Shown here: positions 1 through 12,718 of the stretch, one piece after another | How positions within the stretch are numbered: position 1 is the first letter of the stretch | Layout: each line of letters begins with the position of its first letter | Origin: Magicicada septendecula | Lineage: Eukaryota > Arthropoda > Insecta > Hemiptera > Cicadidae | NCBI GenBank assembly: GCA_034769895.1 | Contig: CM068372.1 | Span: forward strand, 386,228,282 to 386,292,281 | Length of the DNA stretch: 64,000 bases | Direction of reading: 5' to 3' | Program-made: the position numbers and the translations under genes | The notes under the pieces: generated by a model | Databases searched by the model: none | What the model was told of the DNA's origin: nothing | Seen by the model: only the letters and a program-made list of their open reading frames with translations

Positions 1-849
1 GACCAGATCTTGAAGACCTGTCCCATGTTAATTAAATGGACGTGTCGCTTATCAGTTAGGTACACATATTTCAAAGACCGTTCAAGATATTTTTATGAAA
101 CTTTTTTCGACTGAAAGATAAATACATAGAGCATAACGTAGACCTAATTAAATACACGTGCTGATGAAAGTATACTTAGGTGATTTTTAACATTTAGTGC
201 TTTAAAGAAAAACAAAATATTTACTTTTTTAAAACATACTAAATATTTACATAAGGTATCATATAAAATTGTTGGTCTATTATAATAAGTGTTATGAATC
301 AAACATATTAGAAAAAAATTCAAGTCTCTACCAAGTTTCAGTACAAAGTTATGTGTATCTAAACCTGAAAAAAATGGAGTTACGGAAAACCGCGTTGAAA
401 GATTTGTAATATTTTATTCAAGTGCACCTTCACTATATCATTACTCTCATCTCTCTTCCTTTTTAGCTGGCTTTCATTTACTCTGTTTTTCTTACTCTTT
501 TCCAGAACACTCTTATTTGATTCCTGAATCCTCATTTGGTAGCTAATAATATTATTATAAAAAATTTAAATGTTTGTTAGAAGGAGGTCAATGACATTGT
601 ACTAGATGACATCACATGAATTAAACGTATAAGATGATATGAAAAAAAAGTTTGGTATAGCAATACATATAAATCAATTTAAAAAGGAAGGAAAAGAAAA
701 TTTTTTAATGCTAGAAACTAAAAATAGATTTTTTTTTTAATTTTTTCACGACTTGGTCCTCTTAATAAAATGTTCTTCCAAGTGTCGAACGACCATTCGG
801 TCAGTGTGAAAATACCTACATTTTATGTAGATTCAACATTTTATGCAAT
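1..849. other. AT-rich non-coding stretch, nothing recognised
   Basis: No open frame of note, no RNA signature and no repeat that recurs elsewhere in the window was seen. The sequence is AT-rich with short homopolymer runs. Confidence 0.6.
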
Positions 850-963
850 GAAATAAGTACGTAATTGGAACCTTAGGCTTTCACGATCGACGTCACCTCT
901 GTTACTAATATTATGACAATTCACCGGGCTATTAGGCCGTGGTCTAATGCTGTGCATAAAATA

Positions 964-1003
964 GACGTTTCGGCACCACCATTGGTGGCCGTCATCAGTG
1001 CAG
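964..1003 (-). ncRNA. Hammerhead ribozyme-like motif, left arm (degenerate)
   Basis: On the minus strand CTGATGA (992-998) is followed by one extra C, an imperfect stem II built from GGC and CACC/GGTG halves, then GAAACGTC. Stem I is poorly formed: only the first pair next to the core is good. It is probably inactive, but the core nucleotides are present. Confidence 0.5.
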
Positions 1004-1140
1004 TGACTTGAGAAAAACAACTGGTCCGATCTTCTCCACCAGTTTCCACAGTACTGTGGCAAAAGATCAACCACGTGTGTCTTTTGCCACAGTACTGTGG
1101 AAACTGGTGAAGTGCGTACCAGTTGTTGTTCTCAAGTCGC

Positions 1141-1187
1141 TACACTGAAGATGGCCTCCAACGGTAGGGCCGAAACGTCTGTGTGTA
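1141..1187 (+). ncRNA. Hammerhead ribozyme-like motif, right arm
   Basis: Core CTGAAGA at 1145-1151, one extra T at 1152, stem II GGCC (1153-1156) pairing with GGCC (1168-1171), GAA at 1172-1174, a minimal stem III ACGT at 1175-1178, and C1179 as the cleavage-site base. Stem I is formed by TACA (1141-1144) with TGTG (1180-1183). This fits a type I hammerhead with the very short stem III reported for Penelope elements. Stem III has almost no loop, so activity as a monomer is uncertain. Confidence 0.6.
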
Positions 1188-1246
1188 CAGCAGTATCACA
1201 ACATAGCCCTGTGAATAGTCAATATATTATTAACAGAAATAAGTAC

Positions 1247-1846
1247 TAGTATATAAGAAAAAGTGACTTATGGAACACCTTGTTAGCCTAAATGTCCTAC
1301 TAAACTTTATCTTAATAACATTGGAGTATGATTTTATTTTCAAAAGAAACATTAAACAAAGTGTAGGAAATAATAAAGCAATAACAGTGTTGTAGGCGAG
1401 CGATGTTGTAACTCGAACCCGTGGTGTGTTTTAGTAATATTTGTCTTCCAAATGTATACAATACGGTGAGCCTCTGACAGCCAACGACTCCCCTCTACAG
1501 AACAAAGCCGTATAATTTAGTAAATTGCTCTGTTAATGTCGGGAGAGAAGGGTTGGTTTACAAGCTTGGAGATATTCACTTTTTCAGTTTTTTAGTGTTT
1601 GTTTAGTTGTTCTTTTGTAGAAGCAGAATAATCATTGACCAGAAGTAATGAAGTAGGGCACCTTGGAGAAAAAGGAGAATTTTTACGAAATACATATTAA
1701 TTTCTATTAGGGATTCATTCTTTTACTAGTCATAAAAAACTATTACCTACCTTCATCTGTTTTCTTTACGCTTTTTGCACTTCTGCCTGAAATTCGTTTT
1801 TAGAGAGACCACAGTTCATTTTTATGGCAACCAAAACAGAACATAT
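1247..1846. other. Unannotated stretch
   Basis: AT-rich sequence with no supported gene or repeat. Confidence 0.5.
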
Positions 1847-1935
1847 GTTACGGCGCGACGGTCACGCCGATCGCAAATGGTACAGTGGAAACAGAATAAC
1901 TTGACAACAATGAAGTCTACTTACAAACTTACTAA
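1847..1935 (-). repeat. 3' remnant of the TGTTAC...TAACA LTR family
   Basis: Read on the minus strand, this matches the 3' end of the solo LTRs at 33618-34192, 41470-42071 and 61071-61649. It starts at the terminal TGTTACGGCGCGACGG and shares the block atggtacagtggaaac seen in the other copies. It is closest to the 61-kb copy, with which it shares caatgaagtc and cttacaaac. About 90 bp remain. Confidence 0.6.
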
Positions 1936-1937
1936 CC

Positions 1938-2135
1938 TTATATTGATATTGATGTTAAGTTAGGTAAGTTCCAGACGATCTGTTTGGCAATCAACCGTAT
2001 TTTTAGAAAGAATTTGCGTCGAGATGCAAAGTTACAATTCTACAATGTTATGACAGTCCTTGTGCTGTCCTATGGGTGTGAATTATAGCCAACAGCCAAC
2101 AAACAAGACAGTACAACCGAGGGAACTGCTGACCA
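1938..2135 (+). pseudogene. LINE family B remnant (RT C-terminal region)
   Basis: The nucleotide sequence closely matches 58100-58280, both containing gttaagttaggtaagttcc followed by agacgatctgt, and then a segment encoding a CGCELW-like motif. Here it is broken by frameshifts and a stop (ttatag). It is a decayed piece of the segment just after the RT palm of a non-LTR retrotransposon. Confidence 0.65.
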
Positions 2136-2205
2136 CGTATCTCTACAGGTAAAAAAAGTCATAGTACTCTTATGTAAAAAGGTATTACACATTTAGGCTT
2201 ATATT

Positions 2206-2690
2206 TTAACATCATCGCCTTCTTCTAGAAGGTTTAAACTAAAAACAATTTGTTCCGTTCCCAAGCAGACAGATTAGATCTGGTCACTCTAACGCGTCTT
2301 CGGACGCCCCACACCTCTCCGTCGGTGTGGCTTATAAGTCCATAGTTGTTTGGGAGTGCGGCAGTCATCCATTCGGTTGAAATGTTCTAATCATTTTATC
2401 CTCTATATTAGCCAATCGCATTCAGTACATTTATATTTTTAGTTCGTACCGTATAATTGCATTTTTTTACTATCTTGAAGAGCACATTCAGCCCCGCGTC
2501 TGAGAAATCTCATTTCGGCCGCTCGAATACGACTGGGCTAGGATTTCGCTAAAGTCCAAATCTTAGGCACATAGAGAAGTGTGGGGAGAATTGTGCCTTC
2601 CCCCATCGTGTAGAACTTTAGGCGTGTTTCTTTACTTGCTGACTTTAGACATATCCTGATGGTCCGCGATACAATTGGCCGATGCCATGA
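2206..2690 (-). pseudogene. LINE family A 3' fragment
   Basis: On the minus strand this corresponds to the C-terminal region of the LINE also found at 17406-18122, 36630-37440, 45664-46466 and 48716-49495: DDCRTPKQL-like, then a glycine/arginine-rich GRP segment, then the 3' UTR next to catcatcg on the plus strand (a short GAT-type tail). The reading frame is destroyed by substitutions and by unrelated AT-rich sequence at about 2390-2475. Confidence 0.65.
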
Positions 2691-3540
2691 AAATAAAAAC
2701 AAGAAAAGATACCTTGCGAAACGCTAGCAATGAAACCTGGAAAGGACGAGGAGAGCACATGAGGGAAGAATACAAACTCAAGTGACAAAGTTTCTAAGAA
2801 GAGGCAAAGGTTGCAACCGGAGAAATATCACAAGGAACGAAATAATAAGAGGAAAAGGAAGAAGAAAAATAGGTCGGTTGAGAAGAAGATCAGACAGCAA
2901 TCCCTAAACGTGAAATGACGACGATCATAACTAAATTATACAATTTAATGTCTTCAAATAAATCACTGCAAGTAGGTTTATTTGAAGTGTATTTATTACA
3001 GTGTATTTATTTGAAGATATTATACGACTATAGGAAACCTGCAGGGAACTCAACGATTTACTTACAAATTATACAATTATACACAGGCGTACGTCCTCCA
3101 TCGACCACGTGTTTGTATCTTTTTGACACTTACAAAAACTGTCTATCCTAAACAGTGGGACCGGTGTATTGTTGATTGTACGTACATTGTTTTAATCAGA
3201 CGCTTATTACGCAAGGGTACAAACACGCAGAATTTAATCAGTAGGCCTACTCCAGCTTGTTCAGTTACTTACTCAGAATTAGCTTACCTAACCGACTGTT
3301 TCTAATGTGAGGGTCACAGTACCTGGGGATGTTACAGTAATATCACTTACCTGGAGACATTGAACACCAACAAATGGAGAGATTAATTGTGTAATTAATC
3401 AACAAATGTTTGGTGTCAAAAGTAAATTTTATGTCTTCTTGGAGGATCTTTACCATACTCAGTACGAAAATTATTTTGGACTGTAGTAGCTGACTTCGTT
3501 TTATGAAACCAAAACACACACCGAGCAAGTTCCTTAGAGG
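2691..3540. other. Unannotated stretch
   Basis: No supported gene. Short open frames here lack any recognisable domain. A short local repetition (tttatttgaagtgtatttattacagtg) is present near 2980. Confidence 0.5.
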
Positions 3541-3815
3541 TGAAAGTAGGGATTTTAAAAAACAATAATCATCGTTGGCTCGACAATCCTTTATGGTCCC
3601 TGGCTTTCTTCAGAAGATTTCGCCATTCTTCTCTATTTTATAGCCATATTCTTCAATATTTTAATTCTAAGAGTACTGGTGTCCTGACTCACCCCGTCCC
3701 TCTATCACAGTTTATGCCCTCCAAATTTCCTTTTACCTTCTGGTTTTGCATTAAATATCTCCTCAATAACTCTCCTTTCACCAGCACGTATAATGTCTCC
3801 AACCCATTTTTCTTC

Positions 3816-3820
<5 letters not shown>
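3541..3820 (-). pseudogene. LINE C-terminal fragment (family H)
   Basis: Minus-strand translation across frames gives RRVIEEIFNAKPEGKRKFGG, then RYRDGVSQDTSTLRIKILKN, then an EEWR-like segment. This is the usual tail of insect non-LTR retrotransposon RT proteins, the GRPKLRYxD...LGIKNWxxMAxDRxxWR type. At least one frame change is needed, so it is dead. It abuts the start of repeat R copy 1. Confidence 0.6.
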
Positions 3821-4486
<666 letters not shown>

Positions 4487-5027
4487 ATGGGACAGACGAC
4501 GAAGTCCAGAACTTATATTTTTGTCACCCTAGAAAAGCAGCGTTGCCCCACGAATAAATGATATAAATAAACGCCCACGAACGAATACAAAGAAATTATA
4601 TTCTAAAACGCTGGTGCACTTCTGTTTATACATTATTTCTACCAAATAATGACCAACCAGCGCCTTTAAAACATTTGAGTGCTTCAACGGCACAAAACAG
4701 TCTTGGTTCATATTCGTTCACGGGTATTTGTGACAGGGATTCGTGGCGGGTTCAGTGGAGTATTCCCGCCCCACTGCAGATGTCCGTCATCGGTACGTCT
4801 GCAATTGTATGTAGACAATCTGGACTACGGCTTGACAGTCCGAAAAAATGTGACAATCCTGTAGATATTTACGTTTTGTCTAACGATTTTGAGTTAAAAC
4901 CCAAGACATTTTAACAGGTGAGTGGTATTACAGCATCCTTGAAGTACACGTCGGTTGTAACGGGACGTTTTGCAAGATCCCGGTTGGAAACATTACCTTT
5001 TACGTCAGAGAACTTACTACTCTTTAT
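4487..5027. other. Unannotated stretch
   Basis: No supported gene or recurring repeat. Confidence 0.5.
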
Positions 5028-5145
5028 TTCTTCTTCTTCTTCTTCTTCTTCTTCTTCTTCTTCTTCTTCTTCTTCTTCTTCTTCTTCTTCTTCTTCTTCT
5101 TCTTCTTCTTCTTCTTCTTCTTCTTCTTCTTCTTCTTCTTCTTCT
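5028..5145. repeat. (TTC)n microsatellite, likely LINE 3' tail
   Basis: About 118 bp of TTC on the plus strand, which is (GAA)n on the minus strand directly after the LINE C-terminus at 5146-5600. The position fits a short-unit 3' tail of an RTE-like LINE that has expanded. Confidence 0.9.
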
Positions 5146-5600
5146 CCACTAAATGACTTGGGCTATAGTCTGTTCTGACTTCGCAGAGTCTCTGACCACT
5201 TTTCCAGGATCTTCCACGAAATCTCGTCCCCACTGGTTTACATTCAAACGCTTGTTTAGGAATAACGGTGTCTACCATGCGTTCCACATAGGACTTCCAA
5301 TTCTGCCTGTACTCCATTATTCTAACCAGAATCGACTGTAACTTCAGGTCTTTCCTTATGTCATTGTTCCGTAGATGATCTTTTAAACTGCATCCTTTAA
5401 CTGCTCTTAAAAATTTCATAGTCTATATTTCACATCCATACATTAAAGTCTACGACCTTCTAGAACTTTAAATGTGTGTGCCACTGCGTTTTATTCTTCA
5501 GTAGTCGTCTTATTGTTCCACAGGTATAACTAAATTTATTTAACTTTCTCTCGACATCGTTATGCTCAATATGGTTGTCCAGCCGGAAAAAAACAGGGTG
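5146..5600 (-). pseudogene. LINE family C 3' fragment
   Basis: The minus-strand frame ending at the microsatellite encodes KFLRAVKGCSLKDHLRNNDI, then RMVDTVIPKQAFECKP, then a GRSWK segment and a YSPSHLVE end. This is the LINE tail pattern RAVxGxxxxDxxRNxDIR...RM...PKxAxxYKPxGRR. An upstream segment to about 5600 continues in other frames. The element is 5'-truncated and frameshifted, and the (GAA)n tail marks its 3' end. Confidence 0.7.
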
Positions 5601-6424
5601 AATATATAGGAACTCACTACTTCTATATATTTAAAATAAAGAGACGAAAATATTGGTTTCAAACAAGTCTAATATTCTTGTTAACCAGTGTGTAACGCTA
5701 CTGTACAGTATTACGTAATTAGTATTGCATTTGTTTGTAATTAAACGTTGAGTTATGACGTTGTGCGTTGAAGAGGAAGGTTCGACATCGCAAATATTGA
5801 GGAAGCAGTTGTCGCCGACCAATTTCCAGGCTGGAAATTTAAAAGAATGAGAGAGAGAGAGAGAGAGAGAGAATAATACAGTGCGTCACCGAGAAAAACA
5901 ACTGATCTAGATAAAGATAATGAAGATGCCATCAGTTACTCGATTCTAATGAAAACGTCGGCTGTGTCTCGTTCATGATGGATGTGTTGTTTTAATTAAT
6001 CAAAAAGTATGACAAAAACCTGTCTTGTAAATAACACTGTCGGGTCGATTGTAGGGGGGGGGGTTACGTTCACATTAATTTCTTCTCCGCATTTAGAGAG
6101 GGTGAAAAAATATGACACAGAGAAACGTCTGTGAGAAGCAGCAAAAATGTTTAAAAAAATTGGAATTAATTACTATATTTGTATTGAAGGTTGTTACCGT
6201 TTCCTCAACTTACTTGGCTTTAATCTTCAAAGATACGGACCAAGACGTAAGGTAGCCAAGAAGGAAGAGAGTGAAGGACAAACGATATATTTAAATTGTT
6301 TAGTTTACTGAACCTCAAATACAACTGATTTACGTGTAATATGCGTTCTGTGTTTTATTTCCGGAAGCCAAGAAGCGATCTAGAAAAAATAAACACCTAG
6401 TTCCAATAATCAAGTGCATAATAA
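5601..6424. other. Unannotated stretch
   Basis: Contains a short (GA)n tract (about 5849-5872) and a G10-type run at 6053-6063. A 25-bp segment near 5884 (gtcaccgagaaaaacaactgatc) resembles 1004-1025 of the Penelope-derived arm and may be a scrap of it. Confidence 0.45.
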
Positions 6425-7330
6425 TTATTACTTCCAGGTTTTTTAAGGAAATGGAAGTATGGTGATGACGAAAAAAAATTCCGTTCGAGGTAATGACTGA
6501 TTCTGATTTTACTACCTTCAAAACAGAAGAAGTCATTTTCGGAAAAGTGTGTGTGTATGTCTGTCTGTCTATGTGTACAATTTTTCTATGGTGAACAATA
6601 ACTGCCGCAAATTCAAACAGAATCAAATAATTTTCTGCGCGTGTGCCCGAGCTGTAGAGGACTCATGGCCTATTGATTTTGGTGAAGATCGGTTAAGGGG
6701 AGGCGTAGATTACCTGCAACGTTTTACGTTTTCACAAGAGTAAAGTACTTAATTTTGTTAAACAAAGTATCCTGAAAAGCAAGTCATAATAATCCACTGT
6801 AGAAAGGTAGATGAAATATCTATAAACGAGACGGTTAGTTGAAAGGGGAGGGAGTAATTTTTCACGTTTGGTATTGATTTAATGAGTTTAACGAAATTAA
6901 AGAAAAATGCATTTAAAGTTTTCAAACAATGGTAATTGTTAAAAATAAAATAATTTTCTTGCCAGGAAATTAAATTATAATTCTTTTATTTTAATTTAAA
7001 TCATCTATGCGTGAAGATCCGCAACCACGGCCCAGCAGGCCACAAAATAATTTGTGGTCACATAATTACGTAATTATATAAATATGTAATTATGCGTAGT
7101 TCTGTTTCTTTGTAAGAATAATGTACCTAATTTTTATAGGTAAGTGACTCGAAAATAACATTATATTAAATGAGTACCCCATAATAACAGATATATCTAT
7201 AAATAGTGAAAATAGATTGAGTGTGGGGGATATTATTTTAGAAATTGTCGAACAGAATTCAAGTAAATATTTTAAATATATATCTTAGAACATGGAAGTC
7301 ATGTACGGTTCTCCATACCGATATTATTTT
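6425..7330. repeat. Unclassified interspersed repeat R, copy 2
   Basis: 6440-6966 aligns with copy 1 throughout. 7230-7325 (gtcgaacagaattcaagtaa ... ggttctccataccgatatt) aligns with the reverse complement of 16318-16410 in copy 3. Between these blocks lies about 260 bp absent from copy 3. The simple-repeat core here is short (gtgtgtgtatgtctgtctgt), unlike the long TG tract of copy 1. Confidence 0.65.
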
Positions 7331-9295
7331 TTCCTACGCATTGCTGATTCAACGTGCGAAGTTAGTTCTCAGTTTTAACTCGCCCGTTTCGTATTTGTGT
7401 GTCTGTATACCCTATCTGTTTTGGGAACGTGCGATGATAACTTTTGAGTGGGCCAAAGGGTTCTTAGAACTTAGCATGGGTATAGTTACTTTTACCTTAT
7501 AGTCCCCTATTGTTTTTTATATTAATCCCCCTTCCAAAAAAGAGGGGCTGAAAGTCAAATTTCTGAGGATTAAATTTTGAAAAAATTAGCAGCAAACCAT
7601 GTGTTGGGCCAAATTAAACGGATTTTTAACTATAGTCTGATTACAATGTTGTTTTGGATATTTCAAAGTTAAATGGTACCGTGCTCCTAAAGTCACAAAA
7701 GTTTGTACAAATTCATGCCTTTATTAAATTAAAGCGAACTTTAGCAAAAACTCTGAAAGTAGTGTTCAGCTTTGGAAATTTCAATATTTTAGTTTATCAG
7801 CCTAAAGACGGGATCAACATTTTTCAAAAATATTAAAATTTGATGTCGAGTGTCAGGCTAAAAATAATGTTAACCAATTGTGAATACAGAGTGTTTAGTG
7901 ACAAATTTCTTAACTTTGAGAACACTACCAGCCGAAAATGAAAGTCAGGTGTTTTAAAAAATTGTAAAAGTCTATGCTAGGAATCATCTTGTGAGGTATT
8001 TTATTGCAAATACAAATTAAGTACCTTAATATTTTTTTAAATTAATATTAAACAACGTTCTTTCAAAACTTTTTGACCGCCCAAGTTTGCAAAAGGTTTG
8101 CAAGTTTTATTTGCAAGAAAACTTTATATACTGTTATTAATTAAAACAAAAGTGTTAGATATTAAATATTTAGATTTATTATGATATTTATAATAATATA
8201 GTAATAATATAATATAATAATATTATATTTATAATATTTATTTATAATATAATTTATAAATATAATATTTATATTTAGATATTAAATATACAGATTTTGT
8301 ATATTTATCAAAAGTGTTAGATACGTGCGTATAAATAGCTTTGGAAACATACACATACCTGAGCGCTGGGAATAACGATTATTTGTTATTTAGACAAATT
8401 GGTTATAACTTTATCTACAACACCAATAGACTAGACTAGTTGGCACGTCAAGTGTTTGTTGTAAAAAAATTGTTAATAAAAATTTGATAGTAATTACACT
8501 GATCAAATGGTCCCTCGGAACTTGGTGGAACATTATATTGATACTTGAAAGTAAAAAACATTGCATTTAATTTTATTCATACGGGTCAAACATTATATAT
8601 TTTTCATATATTTTACACTATATCTGGAATATTATGTTGTTTTACATGTAAATTGTTTACTGTAAATTAGACATTAGCATTGTGTTGTTTATAACCACTT
8701 ATTAATATAGTACTATACATATTTTACATACATTTGCATTAGTTTAATGTAGACACAAATCTCACTACCTTAAAATATTTACACATTGGTTTATATAGAG
8801 GACAGTCACCAAATTATTCTGTTAATAATTTAAACCTGTTTTATTTTATTTATACACGCTGGTAATATACGTGTTTTTATATTGTTTACAATACACTGGG
8901 AATTTAATATTTTTATATTGGGAATTGGTTACTGTCAATTAGACATAAAAGCTTATTGTATGTTATTTATAATCACCTTTGTACTATATATATTTCAAAT
9001 ACGTAAGAAGTTTAAGTGATTAGTAGTTTGACTTGTAAATTGTCTTCACACAGAAGCGTAATGTATACGATTTACAAATCGACCACTAATGGTATTTTTT
9101 GTTCTAAACAATAGAAGACGCACCTTTCTTGACGGTTTATCTGCGACTTTCCAATTTCCCCTTGGTCATACACTACGTCCACCCCTCTCCCACATATCTT
9201 ACATTTCAAATCTCTCAGTTTAAATCTAACCTCTGAAGTTGGCGTAACTGGTGAAGCAGTTACCTGTAGAACTATACCATGTGTATAAAGTCAAG
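7331..9295. other. AT-rich non-coding stretch with a local palindrome
   Basis: No gene seen. 8165-8290 is nearly pure A/T and strongly self-complementary (repeated ataatattataatataat-type units). Confidence 0.55.
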
Positions 9296-9770
9296 TCATC
9301 ATCGGCCGTGGCTCTGCAACCCTTGGTGGGATTTAACCTGCTATAAGAATCGAGTCCGTTCTTCCTTATTGCGTGCCCTGGCTTTCCAGTTTCGTATGTT
9401 CAGCTTTCTGAGGTCCGCCTCTATCTGATCTTTGAATCTACTTCGAGGTTTCCACTTGCTCTACTACCCATTGGTTTCTGGTACAGATATATTTCGTAGG
9501 CTGTCCTTCCTCCATTCTCTCTATGTGTCCAACTGATCTTTGCCTGTATATTTTGATTATCCTCAAAATACCCGGCTCTTTGTAAAGATGGTATAGTTGA
9601 TAATTATAGCGCCTGCGCCACATTCCATTTTCTTGTACTTCTCTAAATATTGTTTTTAGAATGCGTCTTGAAAAGCAACCTAGAAATCTCTCGCTATTTT
9701 TCGTCATTGCCCAGGTTTCTGAAGCAGCCTGATAAGTGTTTTGTAAATTTTGCACTTTGTGCTCGTTGAG
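9296..9770 (-). pseudogene. LINE family D 3' fragment
   Basis: On the minus strand: ETWAMTKNSERFLGCFSRRI, then FREVQENGMWRRRYNYQLY, then YRQRSVGHIERMEEG, then further downstream KDQIEADLRKLNIRNWKARA and KEERTRFL followed by a stop. This is the complete C-terminal end of a common insect LINE family. It finishes in a short gatgatga tail (plus-strand tcatcatc at 9297-9304). It is 5'-truncated and has one frame change near 9440. Confidence 0.75.
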
Positions 9771-11074
9771 ATGAAGGTGGATGATAGGTCCTTTTTTAAT
9801 CCATAATATGTTTTATTTGCGAGATATATTCTTCTTATTAATAAAGTCAAGTATTATAATAGTTCTCTGCCTTAAAATTATTGTTTGATAATAAACATAG
9901 TAAAGAAATAAAGAGGTATTTGGAACTTTTCTGATAACTGAGAAATTATATTACATCAGAATTTATCTGTTGACAAATGTATTTTGCTTTAAACAGTGTG
10001 CAAGTTTTGTGGCTCGAATGAAGTGCCTCATCACCCCCAGTTGTCTTCATGATTCACAACTGTTTGGACAGATCGGCTGTAACTTTTGCGAGAGGAATAA
10101 AGCCGCCCCCACACACACATATAAAGTTAACGCTTCTAAAATTCTACCGCAGTGATTGAAAATCTGGTCATTGCGGATAGACGTTGGTTTGTGGCGGGCG
10201 CGATTGGAAATTCAGCAATATGACACCGACATCCCCGCTGGGACCGGAATGTGATGGATTGCTTTAATCCCTCGGCCGGCGACCCCTTGTCCGTCCGTCC
10301 GTCCACTGAAGTGATCAACTCGTCTGCGTGCTTGCTTGGCAGCCGGATTGCTATACAATGCTATAACAATCCCACTGCTGTTGTCCAATCAATGTTACAA
10401 AGTTCTTAAACATTGTATATTCTGGGCAAGAAAACTGCGGTCAAAAATAATGTTGATGCTTAGAACAGTATTTAAAAAGAAAATTGTATCAACACAAATA
10501 CGGCTGCAATAAAATAGAAACTAATAAACACGATCTAACAGCCTTAACACAACACGCTCGCGTACATGACCACACCTTCCAGTTTGATAAAGTAAAAATA
10601 ATACATACAGAAACTTTCAAACGGCAGTTCCTTGAAATGATAACTATTGAAAGAAATAAGCAAAATTCCGTTAACAAAAAAATCGACGTACAGAGCCTCA
10701 GTGTCATTCAAACCTGATACATTCCCAGAAAACAAACATAAAATAGAAATCTAACAAGTCAACTACCCTATCAACCCCCTCCTTCAATGGTACCATTAAT
10801 ACCTGACAATTCTGTACTTTGTACGTCCGATCTTTCTCCAGTCGCCAAATAGATTCACACACTGCCACTATGCAGTACACAAAGTGAGGAAAAAATATAA
10901 TTAATGTAGTGTAGTGTAGTGCATAGTTTTATGTAATGTGTGTATCTGTCAACAATATATGTAAGTACTATTAGTTATTCTATACAAAACAACGCCACTG
11001 TTAATACCATACAACTTATGTATTATAATTAACTCTCATTACAATTATATTACTTTATACTTTATGTTGTAGGA
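9771..11074. other. Unannotated stretch, partly higher GC
   Basis: No gene supported. 10000-10340 is less AT-rich than its surroundings, has a (GTCC)4 run near 10290 and non-repetitive sequence. It could be a conserved non-coding segment, but there is no direct evidence. Confidence 0.4.
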
Positions 11075-11880
11075 ATTTTTTTAAATAACTTCTATAAAAA
11101 TTGACATTTCTTTTTGAAACTTGGAAAGGGTATTCTCAGTAACTTGAAGTCTGTCTATCACAGTGAGCATCTATGACGTCGCTAAATTTTCCACCAATCA
11201 GAAGGTCTAAAATTTATGTGAGTCGGTGCTCTCCTGAGTACGTATGGGTCAGTTCACTCCGAAGCCTTTCAAAGAAGGACGTACGACTGCCGCGAGTTTT
11301 TCGAGTCGGGACATGTCTATTTCTATAAGACTTAGTAGACGGTACAAATTTATCGTAGTCGTAGCCACATCGAAGAATTTAAATAAAATTTAAATAGATC
11401 TTATTTAGTGGTTTTGCGTGCACTGTGGAAGATTTCCAGTCTAGGGGTAGTAATACCGACCGTGGTATTTCTGAATGTAACGCGAGAACACTTGAAGAAG
11501 CAGGAATTGTGTAAGTCAAATACACATGATCTATTTGTACCCAGTTAGAAACCTGAGATTAAATTATAAACAACAATAGTCCGATAACCCAGTGCGTATG
11601 TGCGAGACGTGAATATTCGACATAGAGGCCATCGAGCGACGCGCGGAGGAACAGCTATCTACATAGCCATTGGAATTCTACGAACAAGTAAGTAGAACGA
11701 ACCCAACAGACTCTTTTATTTAAAGACAATTAAATGATAAACAATTTTATGTTTAAACTCAATAAAACAATAATAATTATTAATGTGTTAATTAATAAAA
11801 TTATCCTACCTCCAGATATAGACTCTGTGTTGATAATTTCGTTTACCCTATCTATGCAATAATAAATTTGTATCGCTGCA
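11075..11880 (-). repeat. Unit U copy 1 (inverted)
   Basis: On the minus strand it begins near 11880 with a block resembling gcgatacaaatttattattg, then cacagagtctatatctggag and gtagg. It runs through a segment with CCAAT-type ccaatcag (plus 11194-11201) and ends near gaaacttgg (plus). All of these blocks recur in copies at 11881-13390, 13391-14620 and 15160-16320. With copy 2 it forms a head-to-head palindrome centred near 11880. No open frame is conserved. Confidence 0.7.
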
Positions 11881-12678
11881 ATATAGCGTATCAAAATAAA
11901 TATTACATAGATAGATATAATGATAATATAAATACATAATCTATATCAGGAGGTAGGAAATTTATTAACTAGCAAAATTTATACTTCTGTCTTATTAAGT
12001 TTTCAAACATAAAATTATTTATTTAATTATTTAGTCTTTTAAATAAAGAGTTTACTGATTCTTTTTTTTTACAACTGATAGTTTACTTGGGTGTTGAATT
12101 CCACAACTAACGTCGATGTCCGTTGATCATCCTCTTGATGATCCGCTGCCCGTTGGCCTTGGCGTACTTGATACTGACGTTTCACACACACACGCCGTGG
12201 TTACCAATACAATCCAGACTCTTCAAGTGTTCTCACGTCAATCAGAAATACCCCGATGGATATTGCTGTCCTAAGCGGAAAAATCTTGCACTTACACGAA
12301 AAGCACTAATATTGATCTATTTAAACCATGTTATGATTTGAGTTCTACGATTCTAAATAACGTATACGAGAAACTCGAAACGTACATCTAAGTTCTACGT
12401 CACTTATAGAATAGACACTTCCTGACACGAAAAACTCACGACAGTCAGTACGCCCTTCTATGACGCGATCTCAAAGCGAACTGCACGAAGTGTTCTTCCC
12501 AAAGGACCGACTCGTATAATTTTTAGAACTTCTGATAGATTGAAATCTTAGATACGTCATAGATTTTCATCATGATAGACTGACTTCAAGTTAAAACTAT
12601 GTCCAAGACTCCAAAGGCCTGTCTAGATTTAATCTACAATTTTTATTACACTCTTGCAGATAACGAGTTAAAAGAAGA

Positions 12679-12718
<40 letters not shown>

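Larger units (their letters stand above)
861..1235. mobile_element. Minimal Penelope-derived inverted-repeat element with hammerhead cores
   Basis: Two arms (about 901-1074 and 1080-1235) are imperfect reverse complements centred near 1077; both contain a block reading ccacagtactgtgg. Each arm carries a hammerhead-like core on its outward-reading strand: CTGATGA followed by GAAACGTC on the minus strand (964-998), and CTGAAGA followed by GAAACGTC on the plus strand (1145-1179). The unit is bounded by a perfect 11-bp direct repeat gaaataagtac at 850-860 and 1236-1246, which I read as a target-site duplication. There is no coding sequence. Hammerheads of this form are known from terminal repeats (pLTRs) of Penelope-like retroelements, so the unit looks like two pLTRs joined in inverted orientation and mobilised as one. 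The same architecture is found at 28771-29327. Confidence 0.7.
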
